DNA from: Citrobacter amalonaticus
Lineage (GTDB): Bacteria; Pseudomonadota; Gammaproteobacteria; Enterobacterales; Enterobacteriaceae
Reading direction: 5' to 3'
DNA length: 64,000 nt
Assembly: GCF_001559075.2 (NCBI RefSeq)
Contig: NZ_CP014015.2
Location: forward strand, 248,001-312,000
The position numbers were made by a program, and so were the translations under genes. Shown in pieces: positions 8,473-18,344 of the stretch. Below the pieces are notes generated by a model, which saw nothing but the letters and a program-made list of their open reading frames with translations, was not told the origin of the DNA and did not search any database. How positions within the stretch are numbered: the first letter of the stretch is position 1; each line of letters opens with the position of its first letter.

Positions 8473-11142
8473 ATGAGTCAGTCTGATACAACGGCTACGT
8501 CCCGATTTTCCCTCCTGCCGGGAAGCATTACCCGTTTCTTTTTATTACTGATCATTGTGTTGCTGGTGACGATGGGCGTGATGGTGCAAAGCGCGGTTAA
8601 CGCCTGGTTGAAAGATAAGAGCTATCAAATCGTCGATATCACCCATGCAATCCATAAGCGGATCGATACCTGGCGTTACGCGACCTGGCAAATCTATGAC
8701 AACATCGCCGCGACCACGAATCCCTCAAGCAGCGAAGGATTGCAGGAAACGCGCCTGAAACAGGACGTTTACTATCTTGAAAAACCGCGGCGTAAAACCG
8801 AAGCGCTGATCTTTGGCTCGCACGACAGTTCAACGCTGGAAATGACGCAGCGCATCTCGTCCTACCTCGACACGCTGTGGGGCGCGGAGACGGTGCCGTG
8901 GTCCATGTATTATCTCAACGGGCAGGATAACAGCCTGACGCTCATCTCGACGTTGCCGTTAAAAGATCTCTCTTCGGGATTTAAAGAGTCGACCATCGGC
9001 AGTATTGTCGATTCCCGTCGGGCGGAGATGCTCCAGCAGGCCAATGCGCTGGACGAACGGGAAAGTTTCTCATCGCTGCGTCGACTGGCATGGCAAAACG
9101 GCCACTATTTTACGCTGCGAACCACCTTTAACCAGCCGGGACACCTGGCGACCGTTGTCGCATTTGATCTGCCCATCAATGACTTAATTCCTCCCGGCAT
9201 GCCGCTGGACAGCTTCCGTCTTGAGCCTGACACGACACCCGTCAGCGCACGCAATGCAGATAAAGAATCACCCGACAGCGTAAGTATCAGCTTTAACAGT
9301 TCGAAAATTGAAATCTCGTCGGCGCTGAACTCGACGGGAATGCGCCTGGTCTGGCAGGTGCCGTTTGGCACCCTGCTGCTCGATACGCTGCAAAACATCC
9401 TGTTGCCGCTGTTGCTGAATATCGGCCTGCTGGCCCTCGCGCTGTTTGGCTATACCACCTTTCGTAACCAGCCTGGACGCACAACGGAAGTCGCGCCGAA
9501 TACCGCAGCGAATAATGAGCTACGTATTCTGCGCGCGATTAACGAAGAGATTGTTTCCCTACTGCCGCTGGGTCTGCTGGTGCATGATCAGGAAGCGAAC
9601 CGCACGGTGATGAGTAACAAAATTGCCGACCATCTGTTGCCGCATCTGAATCTGCAAAATATCACCAGCATGGCGGAACAGCATCAGGGCGTGATCCAGG
9701 CAACCGTCAATAACGAGCTGTATGAGATTCGCCTGTTCCGTAGCCAGGTCGCCCCGCGTACTCAGATCTTTATTATCCGCGACCAGGATCGTGAAGTACT
9801 GGTGAACAAAAAGCTTAAACAGGCACAGCGGTTATACGAAAAAAATCAGCAGGGCCGCGTCGCCTTTATGCAAAACATCAGCGAGGCGTTAAAAGAGCCG
9901 GTCAAAACGCTGGCGGCAGAGGTTGCCCAGTTGCAAACGCCGGATGCCCAGCAGTTGGCGAATCATGCTGACGTGATGGTCCGTATGATTGATGAAATTC
10001 AGCTGGCAAATATGCTGGAAAGTGACAGCTGGAAGAGCGAGCCGACCCTCTTCTCGGTTCAGGCGCTGATTGACGAAGTCGTCCCGCAAGTGCTGCCCGC
10101 GATGAAGCGTAAAGGGCTACAACTGCTCATTAACAACCATCTGAAGGCTAACGACGAACGACATGGCGATCGCGATGCACTGCGACGGATCTTACTGCTG
10201 TTGATGCAGTACGCCGTAACAACCACCCAGATTGGCAAAATCACGCTCGAGGTGGATCAGGATGAATCGGTGGCCGAGCGCCTGACGTTCCGCATTCTGG
10301 ATACCGGCGAAGGCGTGACGTTAAGCGAAATCGACAACCTGCATTTCCCGTTCATCAGTGAGACGCAGAAAGACCGTTACGGCAACGCCAATCCGCTTGC
10401 CTTTTGGTTATGCGACCAGCTGGCGCGTAAACTTGGCGGACATTTGAGCATAAAAGCGCGAGATGCGCTGGGTACACGCTATACAGTCCATGTTAAAATG
10501 ACGCCGCTCGACCAGCATAAAGAAGACGAAGAGCGTCTGCTGGATGATGTCAGCGTAATGATCGACGTGACCTCTAACGAGGTGCGCAACATCGTGCTTC
10601 GCCAACTGGAAAACTGGGGAGCAACCTGCATCACCCCGGATGAGAGACTCATAAGTCAAGAATATGATCTCTTTTTAACTGATAATCCGTCTAATCTTAC
10701 TGCCTCCGGCTTGCTTTTAAGCGATGATGAGTCAGGCGTGCGGAAAATTGGCCCTGGCCAGCTTCGCGTCAACTTTAATATGAGCAACGCTATGCAGGAA
10801 GCTGTACTACAACTAATTGAAGAGCAACTGGCGCAGGAAGCAATCCCGGAATCCCCTCTGGGAGGTAATGAAAACGCCGAACTTCATGCCAGCGGTTATT
10901 ACGCACTATTTGTAGACACAGTACCGGATGATGTTAAGAGGTTGTATACTGAGGCTGCAATCAGCGATTTTGCTGCGCTAGCCCAAACGGCTCACCGCCT
11001 GAAAGGCGTGTTTGCCATGCTAAATCTGGTACCCGGCAAGCAGTTATGTGAAACGCTGGAACATCTGATTCGTGAGAAAGATGCTCCAGGAATAGAAAAA
11101 TACATCAGCGACATTGACGCCTACGTCAAGAGCTTGCTGTAG
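8473..11142 (+). CDS. rcsD: Phosphotransfer intermediate RcsD
   Basis: An 889-residue inner-membrane protein of the Rcs phosphorelay. The first membrane segment (about 17-38, FFLLLIIVLLVTMGVMV) and the second (about 302-325, LLPLLLNIGLLALALFGYT) flank a periplasmic sensor domain. A degenerate histidine-kinase-like region follows. The C-terminal HPt domain carries the phospho-acceptor H841 in AQTAHRLKGVF. RcsD passes phosphate from RcsC to RcsB. The stop is 15 bases before rcsB, consistent with a shared transcript. The start is the first ATG after a CATAACCACG leader and the length fits E. coli (890). Confidence 0.96.
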   Translation: MSQSDTTATSRFSLLPGSITRFFLLLIIVLLVTMGVMVQSAVNAWLKDKSYQIVDITHAIHKRIDTWRYATWQIYDNIAATTNPSSSEGLQETRLKQDVYYLEKPRRKTEALIFGSHDSSTLEMTQRISSYLDTLWGAETVPWSMYYLNGQDNSLTLISTLPLKDLSSGFKESTIGSIVDSRRAEMLQQANALDERESFSSLRRLAWQNGHYFTLRTTFNQPGHLATVVAFDLPINDLIPPGMPLDSFRLEPDTTPVSARNADKESPDSVSISFNSSKIEISSALNSTGMRLVWQVPFGTLLLDTLQNILLPLLLNIGLLALALFGYTTFRNQPGRTTEVAPNTAANNELRILRAINEEIVSLLPLGLLVHDQEANRTVMSNKIADHLLPHLNLQNITSMAEQHQGVIQATVNNELYEIRLFRSQVAPRTQIFIIRDQDREVLVNKKLKQAQRLYEKNQQGRVAFMQNISEALKEPVKTLAAEVAQLQTPDAQQLANHADVMVRMIDEIQLANMLESDSWKSEPTLFSVQALIDEVVPQVLPAMKRKGLQLLINNHLKANDERHGDRDALRRILLLLMQYAVTTTQIGKITLEVDQDESVAERLTFRILDTGEGVTLSEIDNLHFPFISETQKDRYGNANPLAFWLCDQLARKLGGHLSIKARDALGTRYTVHVKMTPLDQHKEDEERLLDDVSVMIDVTSNEVRNIVLRQLENWGATCITPDERLISQEYDLFLTDNPSNLTASGLLLSDDESGVRKIGPGQLRVNFNMSNAMQEAVLQLIEEQLAQEAIPESPLGGNENAELHASGYYALFVDTVPDDVKRLYTEAAISDFAALAQTAHRLKGVFAMLNLVPGKQLCETLEHLIREKDAPGIEKYISDIDAYVKSLL

Positions 11143-11157
11143 CAAGGTAGCCTTTAC

Positions 11158-11808
11158 ATGAACAATATGAACGTAATTATTGCCGATGACCATCCGATTG
11201 TACTGTTCGGTATTCGCAAATCACTTGAGCAAATCGAGTGGGTGAATGTTGTTGGCGAATTTGAAGACTCCACAGCACTGATCAACAACCTGCCAAAATT
11301 AGATGCACACGTGTTGATTACCGATCTCTCTATGCCGGGCGACAAGTACGGCGATGGGATCACTCTGATCAAATATATCAAGCGTCATTTCCCGAGCCTG
11401 TCGATCATTGTTCTGACCATGAACAATAACCCGGCAATCCTGAGCGCGGTGCTGGATCTTGATATCGAAGGGATCGTCCTGAAACAGGGCGCGCCAACAG
11501 ACCTGCCGAAAGCGCTGGCAGCGCTGCAGAAAGGCAAAAAGTTCACCCCGGAAAGCGTCTCTCGCCTGCTGGAAAAAATCAGCGCGGGCGGCTACGGTGA
11601 CAAACGTCTCTCTCCGAAAGAGAGTGAAGTTCTGCGTCTGTTTGCCGAAGGTTTCCTGGTGACTGAAATCGCCAAGAAGCTGAACCGCAGTATCAAAACC
11701 ATCAGCAGCCAGAAGAAATCAGCGATGATGAAACTGGGCGTTGAAAACGATATTGCACTGCTGAACTATCTCTCTTCCGTGACCCTGAGCCCGGCAGATA
11801 AAGACTAA
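11158..11808 (+). CDS. rcsB: Response regulator RcsB
   Basis: A 216-residue regulator, practically identical to E. coli RcsB. The receiver domain has D10/D11 in IIADDHP and phosphorylation site D56 in LITDLSMPG. The LuxR-type helix-turn-helix is at about 149-208 (LSPKESEVLRLFAEGFLVTEIAKKLNRSIKTIS, in two visible parts). With RcsA or other partners it controls colanic acid capsule, flagella, division and envelope-stress genes. It is co-oriented with rcsD and convergent with rcsC, with a REP pair between their 3' ends. Confidence 0.98.
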   Translation: MNNMNVIIADDHPIVLFGIRKSLEQIEWVNVVGEFEDSTALINNLPKLDAHVLITDLSMPGDKYGDGITLIKYIKRHFPSLSIIVLTMNNNPAILSAVLDLDIEGIVLKQGAPTDLPKALAALQKGKKFTPESVSRLLEKISAGGYGDKRLSPKESEVLRLFAEGFLVTEIAKKLNRSIKTISSQKKSAMMKLGVENDIALLNYLSSVTLSPADKD

Positions 11809-11829
11809 TTCCTCTTTCAGTTGCAAAAT

Positions 11830-11914
11830 GCCTGATGGCGCTCCGCTTATCAGGCCTACTTACGGAAAACATACACGTTCTGTAGGCCGGATAAGGCAAA
11901 GCCGCCATCCGGCA
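11830..11914. repeat. BIME: two inverted REP elements
   Basis: GCCTGATGGCGCTCCGCTTATCAGGCCTAC (in two parts, 11830-11859) and, inverted, TGTAGGCCGGATAAGG through CCATCCGGCA (11881-11914), are the two arms of an enterobacterial interspersed mosaic element. It lies between the convergent rcsB and rcsC stop codons and can stabilise or end both transcripts. Confidence 0.93.
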
Positions 11915-11917
11915 TTT

Positions 11918-14764
11918 TTACCCTCGCGTTTTCCTGACCCGCTCCGCATACACCGCCAGCGTCTGCCGGATAACATCCAGCATAACCGGCTTCGACAGAC
12001 AACTGTCCATCCCCGACTCCAGACAGCGCTGCTTCTCTTCGGCTAAGGCGTTGGCCGTCACCCCAACAACCGGTAAAGTCAGCCCCAACTGACGTATGCG
12101 CTGCGTCAGACGATAGCCATCCATATTCGGCATGTTAACGTCGCTCAGCACGATATCGATATGGTTTTTGCTCAGCACGTTCAGGGCATCCACGCCGTCA
12201 TTGGCAGTTTTGCACTGATATCCGAGCGATCCCAACTGATCGGCCAGCAGGCGGCGGTTAATCGGATGATCGTCAACCACCAGGATCATCATGTCATCAT
12301 TGGTGGCCGCCGCTTTTTCCGGGGCCGGTAATGCGGAGGAGAGCGCCTCATCGTCCAGCTCAATACGGTAGATCCGGGCCAGCAGCGCCGGCAGTTCATG
12401 CGGCGACGCCACGCTGTGCACCCATTCACCCGGCACCCTTTCCAGTGGAATGCCAATATGGCGCCGACAGAAAATCACCGCCGCCCGCCCCTGCCACGGC
12501 TGTTCCAGGGCATCGTCGGTGATCAACACGTCGTCACTCGCCGGTGTCTGCCCTTCATAACGCATCACCTCGACACCGTTACGCGTCAGGCTGTTTTCCA
12601 CAAACTGGCACAGAGAAGCATTACGCACCGCCAGCCAGCAGCGTGTTCTGGCAAGTCCATCAAGCCCTTTTTTCGCCGGATACTGCGCGCCATACAGTGG
12701 AATACGCACCGTAAACTGGCTACCCATCCCTGGCTCGGAATCGACCGAGATGTCACCATCCATCATGCTGATCAGCTTTTCACAAATCGCCAGTCCCAGC
12801 CCCGTACCCTGGAAATTGCGCTGCACGCCCGTACCGACCTGGAAGAACGGATCGAACAAGCGCACCACCTCTTTCGCCGGGATCCCGACGCCGGTATCCC
12901 GCACCCGGATGCTGAGATAATCATCGTCGCGGCTGACATGCAGCACAATGCAGCCCATGTCGGTGAATTTAATCGCATTGCTCAGCAGGTTAGAAATCAC
13001 CTGCTGCAGGCGCATCGGATCGCCATTAAGCGCAACCGGCACATTCGGTTCGATAAAGCAGTACAGCCCGAGCTGCTTGCGCACCACCAACGGCAGATAG
13101 TTCGCGGTAATGTGGCTCATCACCTCACGTGGCGAGAACTCGCGCGGCTCAATTTTCAACTGCTCCGATTCAATTTTCGAGAAGTCGAGAATGTCACTGA
13201 TGATTTTCAGCAGCAAACTGGAGGAGTTATTCATCGCCGTCACCAGGCGATCGACCCCTTTTGGTAATTCTTTGGTTTGCAGCAGATCGAGGTTACCGAT
13301 GATGCCATACAGCGGGGTGCGCAGCTCATGGCTGACGGTCGCCAGGAACATCGATTTCGACTGACTCGCCTGTTCAGCCGCCTGCGCCATCTCCTGCAAC
13401 GACTCCTCCATTTTGACGCGGGCGGAGACATCCACCAGCACGCAGATCGCCACGTTTTCATTGCGATAGCGAGAATGGACGAAGCTAATCTGCAAATTGG
13501 TGTTATTGCTGGTCAGCACATCGACAAAGTTCACCTGCTGCCCACAGATGATTTGCGTCAGCCGCTGTCGATCCTCATGGGTGAGCATGTTCAGGTAGGT
13601 GTGCGCCAGCTCGTTACTGAGGATGTTAATACCGTCAACGGTGCGCAGAATACAAATCCCGACCGGCGCGGACGCGACAATCTTACGGTTAAACTGCTCA
13701 TGCTCTTCCAGACGCTGGGCGTCACTTTCCGCCGGAATAAAGATCCGTCGTTCGTACATCCGCGCGAGGGTAAACAGCGCCGCGCCCACCAGCACGTTCA
13801 GCAGAATGGCATTCAGAATCAGCATCCGGATCCGTTCCAGCACCAGATCGACCGGAACGGAATAAACAATGCTTAACGAAGACGGCGGCAGATTTTTCTT
13901 CAGCACCAGCTCACGAAAGCCCGGCGTATAGCCAAACCAGGAGCGCTCCTGCATCCAGCGAGGTTCCGCCTTGATGGTGCCCTCCGGCCCGGTCAGTGAA
14001 ATCAACGCATGCCCATTTTCATCCAGAATGGTCACGCCCATCGGCAGACTGCCCGGCGTAAAGAAGTTTTCCATCCGAATGGACTGTTCAACGCCCAACA
14101 GCGCCTGCAGGCGATTTGCCAGATAAACCGGCGTCAGCGCGTAGAAATAGCCGATCCCCGGACGCGGCCCCTGCGCCACCCAGTAGAGATTGTTTCCGGA
14201 TTCATCCTGTGGCGCATTGCGGTACTTCATAATCCGCTCGTGCAGCGTTTTCAGCGCGTTATCGCGCTCGACGGGCATATCGCGCAGGCCGAAATTCGCC
14301 ATGCAGAGGTTATCGCTGCCGATGAGAAAAACACGATTCAGATCGTACGCAGCGGAAAAGTTGTCACGCCAGTAGCGCATGAACCACGCCAGCGACTCCA
14401 GCGATCCGCGCCAGGCGTTGCCCATTGCCGCGCAGTCGGAATCGGCAAACAGCGGCTGAAAGGTCGGCACCTCGGTTTTATCGTCACGCGCCCGCGAAGA
14501 CAACACGCCGTTCTCCGCCGTCAGGCGATTCTCCGCGATGTACTTGAGTTCTTTCATCACATCCGACGTGCGCTGAATGTAACGCTGGGCCTGATCGGAA
14601 CTGAGGTTAAACTCCTGGCGGATCTCAGACTCCCGCTGATGCAGGGCATTCACGATGTAGAACACCGAGGCAAAGGCAATGAGCAGCCAAATCAACAGCG
14701 CCAACGCTCTGAACAGGTAGCGCGAGATTTTCAGGGTCGTGCGAAAGGATGCAAGGTATTTCAA
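11918..14764 (-). CDS. rcsC: Hybrid sensor kinase RcsC
   Basis: A 948-residue inner-membrane hybrid histidine kinase that starts the Rcs phosphorelay. There are two membrane segments (about 20-42 and 312-333) around a periplasmic domain. These are followed by a PAS-like linker, the H box FLATVSHELRTPLYG with the autophosphorylated His near residue 478, an N box (LSNAIKF), G boxes (DTGVGIP, GTGLGLAIC), an ABL domain, and a C-terminal receiver with Asp in VLSDVNMPNMDGY near 874. It phosphorylates RcsD, which passes phosphate to RcsB, in response to RcsF/IgaA envelope signals. It converges on rcsB. Confidence 0.97.
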   Translation of the reverse strand: MKYLASFRTTLKISRYLFRALALLIWLLIAFASVFYIVNALHQRESEIRQEFNLSSDQAQRYIQRTSDVMKELKYIAENRLTAENGVLSSRARDDKTEVPTFQPLFADSDCAAMGNAWRGSLESLAWFMRYWRDNFSAAYDLNRVFLIGSDNLCMANFGLRDMPVERDNALKTLHERIMKYRNAPQDESGNNLYWVAQGPRPGIGYFYALTPVYLANRLQALLGVEQSIRMENFFTPGSLPMGVTILDENGHALISLTGPEGTIKAEPRWMQERSWFGYTPGFRELVLKKNLPPSSLSIVYSVPVDLVLERIRMLILNAILLNVLVGAALFTLARMYERRIFIPAESDAQRLEEHEQFNRKIVASAPVGICILRTVDGINILSNELAHTYLNMLTHEDRQRLTQIICGQQVNFVDVLTSNNTNLQISFVHSRYRNENVAICVLVDVSARVKMEESLQEMAQAAEQASQSKSMFLATVSHELRTPLYGIIGNLDLLQTKELPKGVDRLVTAMNNSSSLLLKIISDILDFSKIESEQLKIEPREFSPREVMSHITANYLPLVVRKQLGLYCFIEPNVPVALNGDPMRLQQVISNLLSNAIKFTDMGCIVLHVSRDDDYLSIRVRDTGVGIPAKEVVRLFDPFFQVGTGVQRNFQGTGLGLAICEKLISMMDGDISVDSEPGMGSQFTVRIPLYGAQYPAKKGLDGLARTRCWLAVRNASLCQFVENSLTRNGVEVMRYEGQTPASDDVLITDDALEQPWQGRAAVIFCRRHIGIPLERVPGEWVHSVASPHELPALLARIYRIELDDEALSSALPAPEKAAATNDDMMILVVDDHPINRRLLADQLGSLGYQCKTANDGVDALNVLSKNHIDIVLSDVNMPNMDGYRLTQRIRQLGLTLPVVGVTANALAEEKQRCLESGMDSCLSKPVMLDVIRQTLAVYAERVRKTRG

Positions 14765-14938
14765 AAGGGCGAAGCTCCGCCTCAGGCGATAAATGGAGTG
14801 TGGTTAAGGTAGCGGTAAATGCGCGGCGTCGCAATGCCCGCGCCTGCGTTTGCGGGAATATGATACACCGCTGAGAAACCGTTGCCGCAACCCCCGATAA
14901 TTGGCGTTTGTCAGAAAATGGGTCACAGGGATGCCAGC

Positions 14939-16765
14939 ATGCGCTTTTTGAGAGGGTTATACCCGCGACGCTTACGCAATCAGATGATCCTGATGGCGAT
15001 CCTGATGGTCATCGTGCCGACGCTATCGATTGGTTATATCGTAGAAACCGAAGGACGGTCAGCAGTCTTATCTGAAAAAGAGAAAAAATTATCTGCCGTT
15101 GTACACCTGCTCGATCAGGCGCTGGGCGATCGCTTTACCCATTTTACGGCGCTGCCGCGGGACGAACGTATTCAGGCGTTGAATGCCGAACTCGGCCCCA
15201 TCACCGAGCGGATCACCCAGGCGTTTCCGGGCATTGGGGCGGGCTACTATAACAAAGCGCTGGATGCGATTGTGACCTACGCCCCTTCCGCGCTGTACCA
15301 AAATAACGTTGGCGTGACGATTGCTGCCGATCACCCCGGACGCGAAGTGATGCGCAGCAATGCCCCGGTCGTCTTTTCCGGCCGCCAGGTGCGCGGCGAT
15401 ATTCTTAACTCCATGATCCCCATCACCCGGGATGGCGACGTGCTGGGCTACATCTGGGCGAATGAATTGACGGAAGATATCCAGCGTCAGGCGTGGAGGA
15501 TGGATGTGCGCATCATTGCGGTGCTGGCGGCAGGTCTGCTCTGTAGCCTGCTCTTGATCGTGCTGTTTTCCCGACGCCTTAGCGCCAATATCGACATCAT
15601 CACGGACGGTCTGTCGACGCTGGCGCAGAAAACGCCGGCACAACTTCCCAATCTGCCTGGCGAACTGGGGCAAATTAGCCGCAGCGTTAACGCACTGGCG
15701 CAAACGCTGCGTGAAACCAAAACCCTTAACGATCTGATCATTGAAAACGCCGCCGACGGGGTGATCGCAATCGACAGACAGGGCGATGTCACCACCATGA
15801 ACCCTGCGGCAGAAATGATTACCGGCTATACGCTCAATGAACTGGTCGGTCGCCCCTATGCCACCCTCTTCTCCGACCCTCATTTTGCCAGCCCGGTTCT
15901 CGATACCCTGGCGCACGGGACGGAGCATCTGGCACAGGAAGTTAGCTTTCCGGCGCGTGATCGCACCATTGAACTCAGCGTCACCACCAGCCGGATCCAT
16001 AACCCTGATGGTGAACTGATCGGAGCGCTGGTGATTTTTTCCGATCTGACCGCACGCAAAGAGACACAGCGTCGTCTGGCGCAAACCGAGAGACTCGCCA
16101 CGCTGGGTGAACTGATGGCCGGGGTAGCGCATGAGGTGCGTAATCCGCTCACCGCCATCCGTGGCTATGTGCAGATCATTCGTCAGCAAACCAGCCTGCC
16201 GGTACATCAGGAATATCTGTCCGTGGTGCTGAAAGAAATTGATTCTATTAATCGTGTCATTCAACAGTTGCTGGATTTTTCCCGACCACGACAAAGCCAG
16301 TGGCAGCAAGTACTGCTCAATTCGCTGATCGAAGAGACGCTGATTCTGGTACAAACCTCCGGCGTACAGGCGCGGATCGCGTTCAACGTCGAACAGGATA
16401 AAGGGCTGCCAGCCATCGTTGCCGATCGTGAACTGTTAAAACAGGTGATCCTCAATATTCTGATAAATGCCGTGCAGGCCATCAGCGCACGCGGCGAAAT
16501 CCGCATTCGCACCTGGCAATACTCCGCCACACAACAAGCCGTCATGATTGAAGATAACGGCTGTGGGATCGATATCGCGCTACAGAAAAAGATCTTTGAT
16601 CCCTTTTTTACGACCAAAGCCTCTGGCACGGGGCTTGGACTCGCGCTCAGCCAGCGCATTATCAATGCCCATCAGGGCGATATTCGCGTTGCCAGCATAC
16701 CCGGATGTGGCGCGACGTTTACCCTTATTTTACCGATCAACCCACAGGGAAACTTGTCAGTATGA
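14939..16765 (+). CDS. atoS: Sensor kinase AtoS (acetoacetate)
   Basis: The start at 14939 gives 608 residues, the E. coli length, beginning just before LYPRRLRNQMILM; earlier in-frame ATGs at 14882 and 14918 are possible. Two membrane segments (about 12-35 and 185-207) enclose a periplasmic region. A HAMP-like segment, a PAS domain (DGVIAIDRQGDVTTMNPA) and a kinase core follow, with H398 in GVAHEVRNPLTAIRGY, N box ILINAVQAI and G2 box GTGLGLALSQ. It signals acetoacetate (and spermidine in E. coli) to AtoC. Its stop overlaps the atoC start (ATGA). Confidence 0.95.
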   Translation: MRFLRGLYPRRLRNQMILMAILMVIVPTLSIGYIVETEGRSAVLSEKEKKLSAVVHLLDQALGDRFTHFTALPRDERIQALNAELGPITERITQAFPGIGAGYYNKALDAIVTYAPSALYQNNVGVTIAADHPGREVMRSNAPVVFSGRQVRGDILNSMIPITRDGDVLGYIWANELTEDIQRQAWRMDVRIIAVLAAGLLCSLLLIVLFSRRLSANIDIITDGLSTLAQKTPAQLPNLPGELGQISRSVNALAQTLRETKTLNDLIIENAADGVIAIDRQGDVTTMNPAAEMITGYTLNELVGRPYATLFSDPHFASPVLDTLAHGTEHLAQEVSFPARDRTIELSVTTSRIHNPDGELIGALVIFSDLTARKETQRRLAQTERLATLGELMAGVAHEVRNPLTAIRGYVQIIRQQTSLPVHQEYLSVVLKEIDSINRVIQQLLDFSRPRQSQWQQVLLNSLIEETLILVQTSGVQARIAFNVEQDKGLPAIVADRELLKQVILNILINAVQAISARGEIRIRTWQYSATQQAVMIEDNGCGIDIALQKKIFDPFFTTKASGTGLGLALSQRIINAHQGDIRVASIPGCGATFTLILPINPQGNLSV

Positions 16766-18147
16766 AAACCCGCTACCGTATCCTGATTGTGGATGACGAA
16801 GATAACGTTCGTCGCATGCTTACCACCGCCTTTTCGCTACAGGGGCATGAAACGCACTGTGCCAGCAACGGGGAGGAAGCGTTGCAGCGCTTTGCCGACG
16901 CCCCGCCGGATGTGGTGCTGATGGATATCCGCATGCCGGAAATGAACGGGATTGACGCCCTGAAAGTCATGCGCACTCAGCAACCACGCATCCCCGTGAT
17001 CCTGATGACCGCTTACGCCGAAGTCGAAACTGCCGTCGAAGCGTTACGCAGCGGGGCGTTTGATTACGTGATCAAACCTTTCGATCTCGATGAACTGAAT
17101 TTACTGATCCAACGCGCCCTGCAGCTGCAGGCGATGAAACAGGAGATCCGCAGCCTGCATCAGGCTCTGAGCACCAGTTGGCAATGGGGACATATTCTGA
17201 CCAACAGCCCACGGATGATGGATATCTGCAAAGACACGGCGAAAATTGCCCTGTCACAGGCCAACGTCCTGATCAGTGGTGAAAGCGGCACCGGCAAAGA
17301 GTTGATTGCGCGTGCCATTCACTACAACTCGCGCCGGGCAAACGGTCCGTTTATCAAAATCAACTGCGCCGCGTTACCGGAGTCACTGCTGGAAAGCGAG
17401 TTGTTCGGTCATGAAAAAGGGGCCTTCACTGGCGCACAAACTCAGCGTCAGGGGCTGTTCGAACGCGCCCATCAGGGAACGCTGCTGCTCGATGAAATTG
17501 GCGAAATGCCGCTGGTGCTCCAGGCAAAATTGTTGCGCATCCTACAGGAGCGGGAATTCGAACGCGTGGGCGGGCATCAGACGATTCAGGTGGATATCCG
17601 CATCGTCACCGCCACCAACCGGGATCTCCATGCGATGGTGAAAGAAGGCGCTTTCCGTGAAGACCTGTTCTACCGTCTGAATGTGATTCATCTGCAACTT
17701 CCCCCGCTGCGCGAACGACGGGAAGACATTGCGCTGCTGGCTAACCACTTCCTGCAGAAATTCAGTTCGGAAAATCAGCGTGACATTATTGAGATCGATC
17801 CGGCGGCCATGTCAATGCTTACTACCTGGCCCTGGCCCGGAAACATCCGCGAACTCTCGAACGTCATTGAACGGGCGGTGGTGATGAATACCGGTGCCGT
17901 CATTTTTGCAGAAGATCTGCCCGCCCCGCTCCGCCAGCCGGTGAGTGGTGGCAGCGAGATAAAAGCCACGCAGCCCAGTGAGCGCAATCTGAAAGAAGAG
18001 ATTAAACGCGAAGAAAAGCGGATCATTATCGAGGTGCTTGAACAACATGAAGGAAACCGCACCCGCGCCGCCCTGATGTTAGGCATCAGTCGACGCGCCC
18101 TGATGTATAAACTGCAGGAATACGGTATCGATACGGCAGGTTTATAG
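16762..18147 (+). CDS. atoC: Sigma-54-dependent response regulator AtoC
   Basis: The start at 16762 overlaps the atoS stop and gives 461 residues as in E. coli. The receiver domain has D55 in VVLMDIRMPEMNG. The AAA+ sigma-54 interaction domain has Walker A GESGTGKE, the GAFTGA loop that contacts sigma-54, and Walker B LLLDEIGEM. A Fis-type helix-turn-helix is at the C-terminus (GNRTRAALMLGISRRALMYK). Phosphorylated AtoC drives atoDAEB from the promoter just downstream. In E. coli it also doubles as an antizyme of ornithine decarboxylase, which cannot be judged here. Confidence 0.96.
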   Translation: MKTRYRILIVDDEDNVRRMLTTAFSLQGHETHCASNGEEALQRFADAPPDVVLMDIRMPEMNGIDALKVMRTQQPRIPVILMTAYAEVETAVEALRSGAFDYVIKPFDLDELNLLIQRALQLQAMKQEIRSLHQALSTSWQWGHILTNSPRMMDICKDTAKIALSQANVLISGESGTGKELIARAIHYNSRRANGPFIKINCAALPESLLESELFGHEKGAFTGAQTQRQGLFERAHQGTLLLDEIGEMPLVLQAKLLRILQEREFERVGGHQTIQVDIRIVTATNRDLHAMVKEGAFREDLFYRLNVIHLQLPPLRERREDIALLANHFLQKFSSENQRDIIEIDPAAMSMLTTWPWPGNIRELSNVIERAVVMNTGAVIFAEDLPAPLRQPVSGGSEIKATQPSERNLKEEIKREEKRIIIEVLEQHEGNRTRAALMLGISRRALMYKLQEYGIDTAGL

Positions 18148-18158
18148 CACCAGAATCT

Positions 18159-18199
18159 GCTATGCAGAATTTTGCACAGTGCGCAAAATTCTGCATAGC
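18159..18199. promoter_or_regulatory. AtoC operator palindrome
   Basis: A perfect 17-bp inverted repeat, GCTATGCAGAATTTTGC and its complement, with a 7-base spacer (18176-18182). It matches the known E. coli AtoC upstream activating sequence in place and type: about 150 bp before the transcription start of atoD. It begins 12 bases after the atoC stop. Confidence 0.92.
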
Positions 18200-18283
18200 C
18201 TCCGCTGACTCCCCGCGCAAAACCAGTATAAATAATCTTTGTTATTCAACAAATTAATTAATTTTCTCATCCGTTAGCCATTC

Positions 18284-18300
18284 TGGCATCCCGCTTGCTA
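18284..18300 (+). promoter_or_regulatory. Sigma-54 promoter of atoDAEB
   Basis: TGGCATCCCGCTTGCTA fits the -24/-12 consensus, with the invariant GG (18285-18286) and GC (18297-18298) exactly 10 bases apart. The predicted start is near 18310, leaving a leader of about 35 bases before atoD. Confidence 0.9.
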
Positions 18301-18344
18301 TTCCCTTTGCGTACCCAAAATGGAGTATGCAAAAGGGAAACATA

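Noticed and set aside
15089..16354. 421-codon open frame antisense to atoS
   Set aside because: The codon-complement pattern of a real kinase gene explains it. There is no domain, no ribosome-binding site and biased composition.
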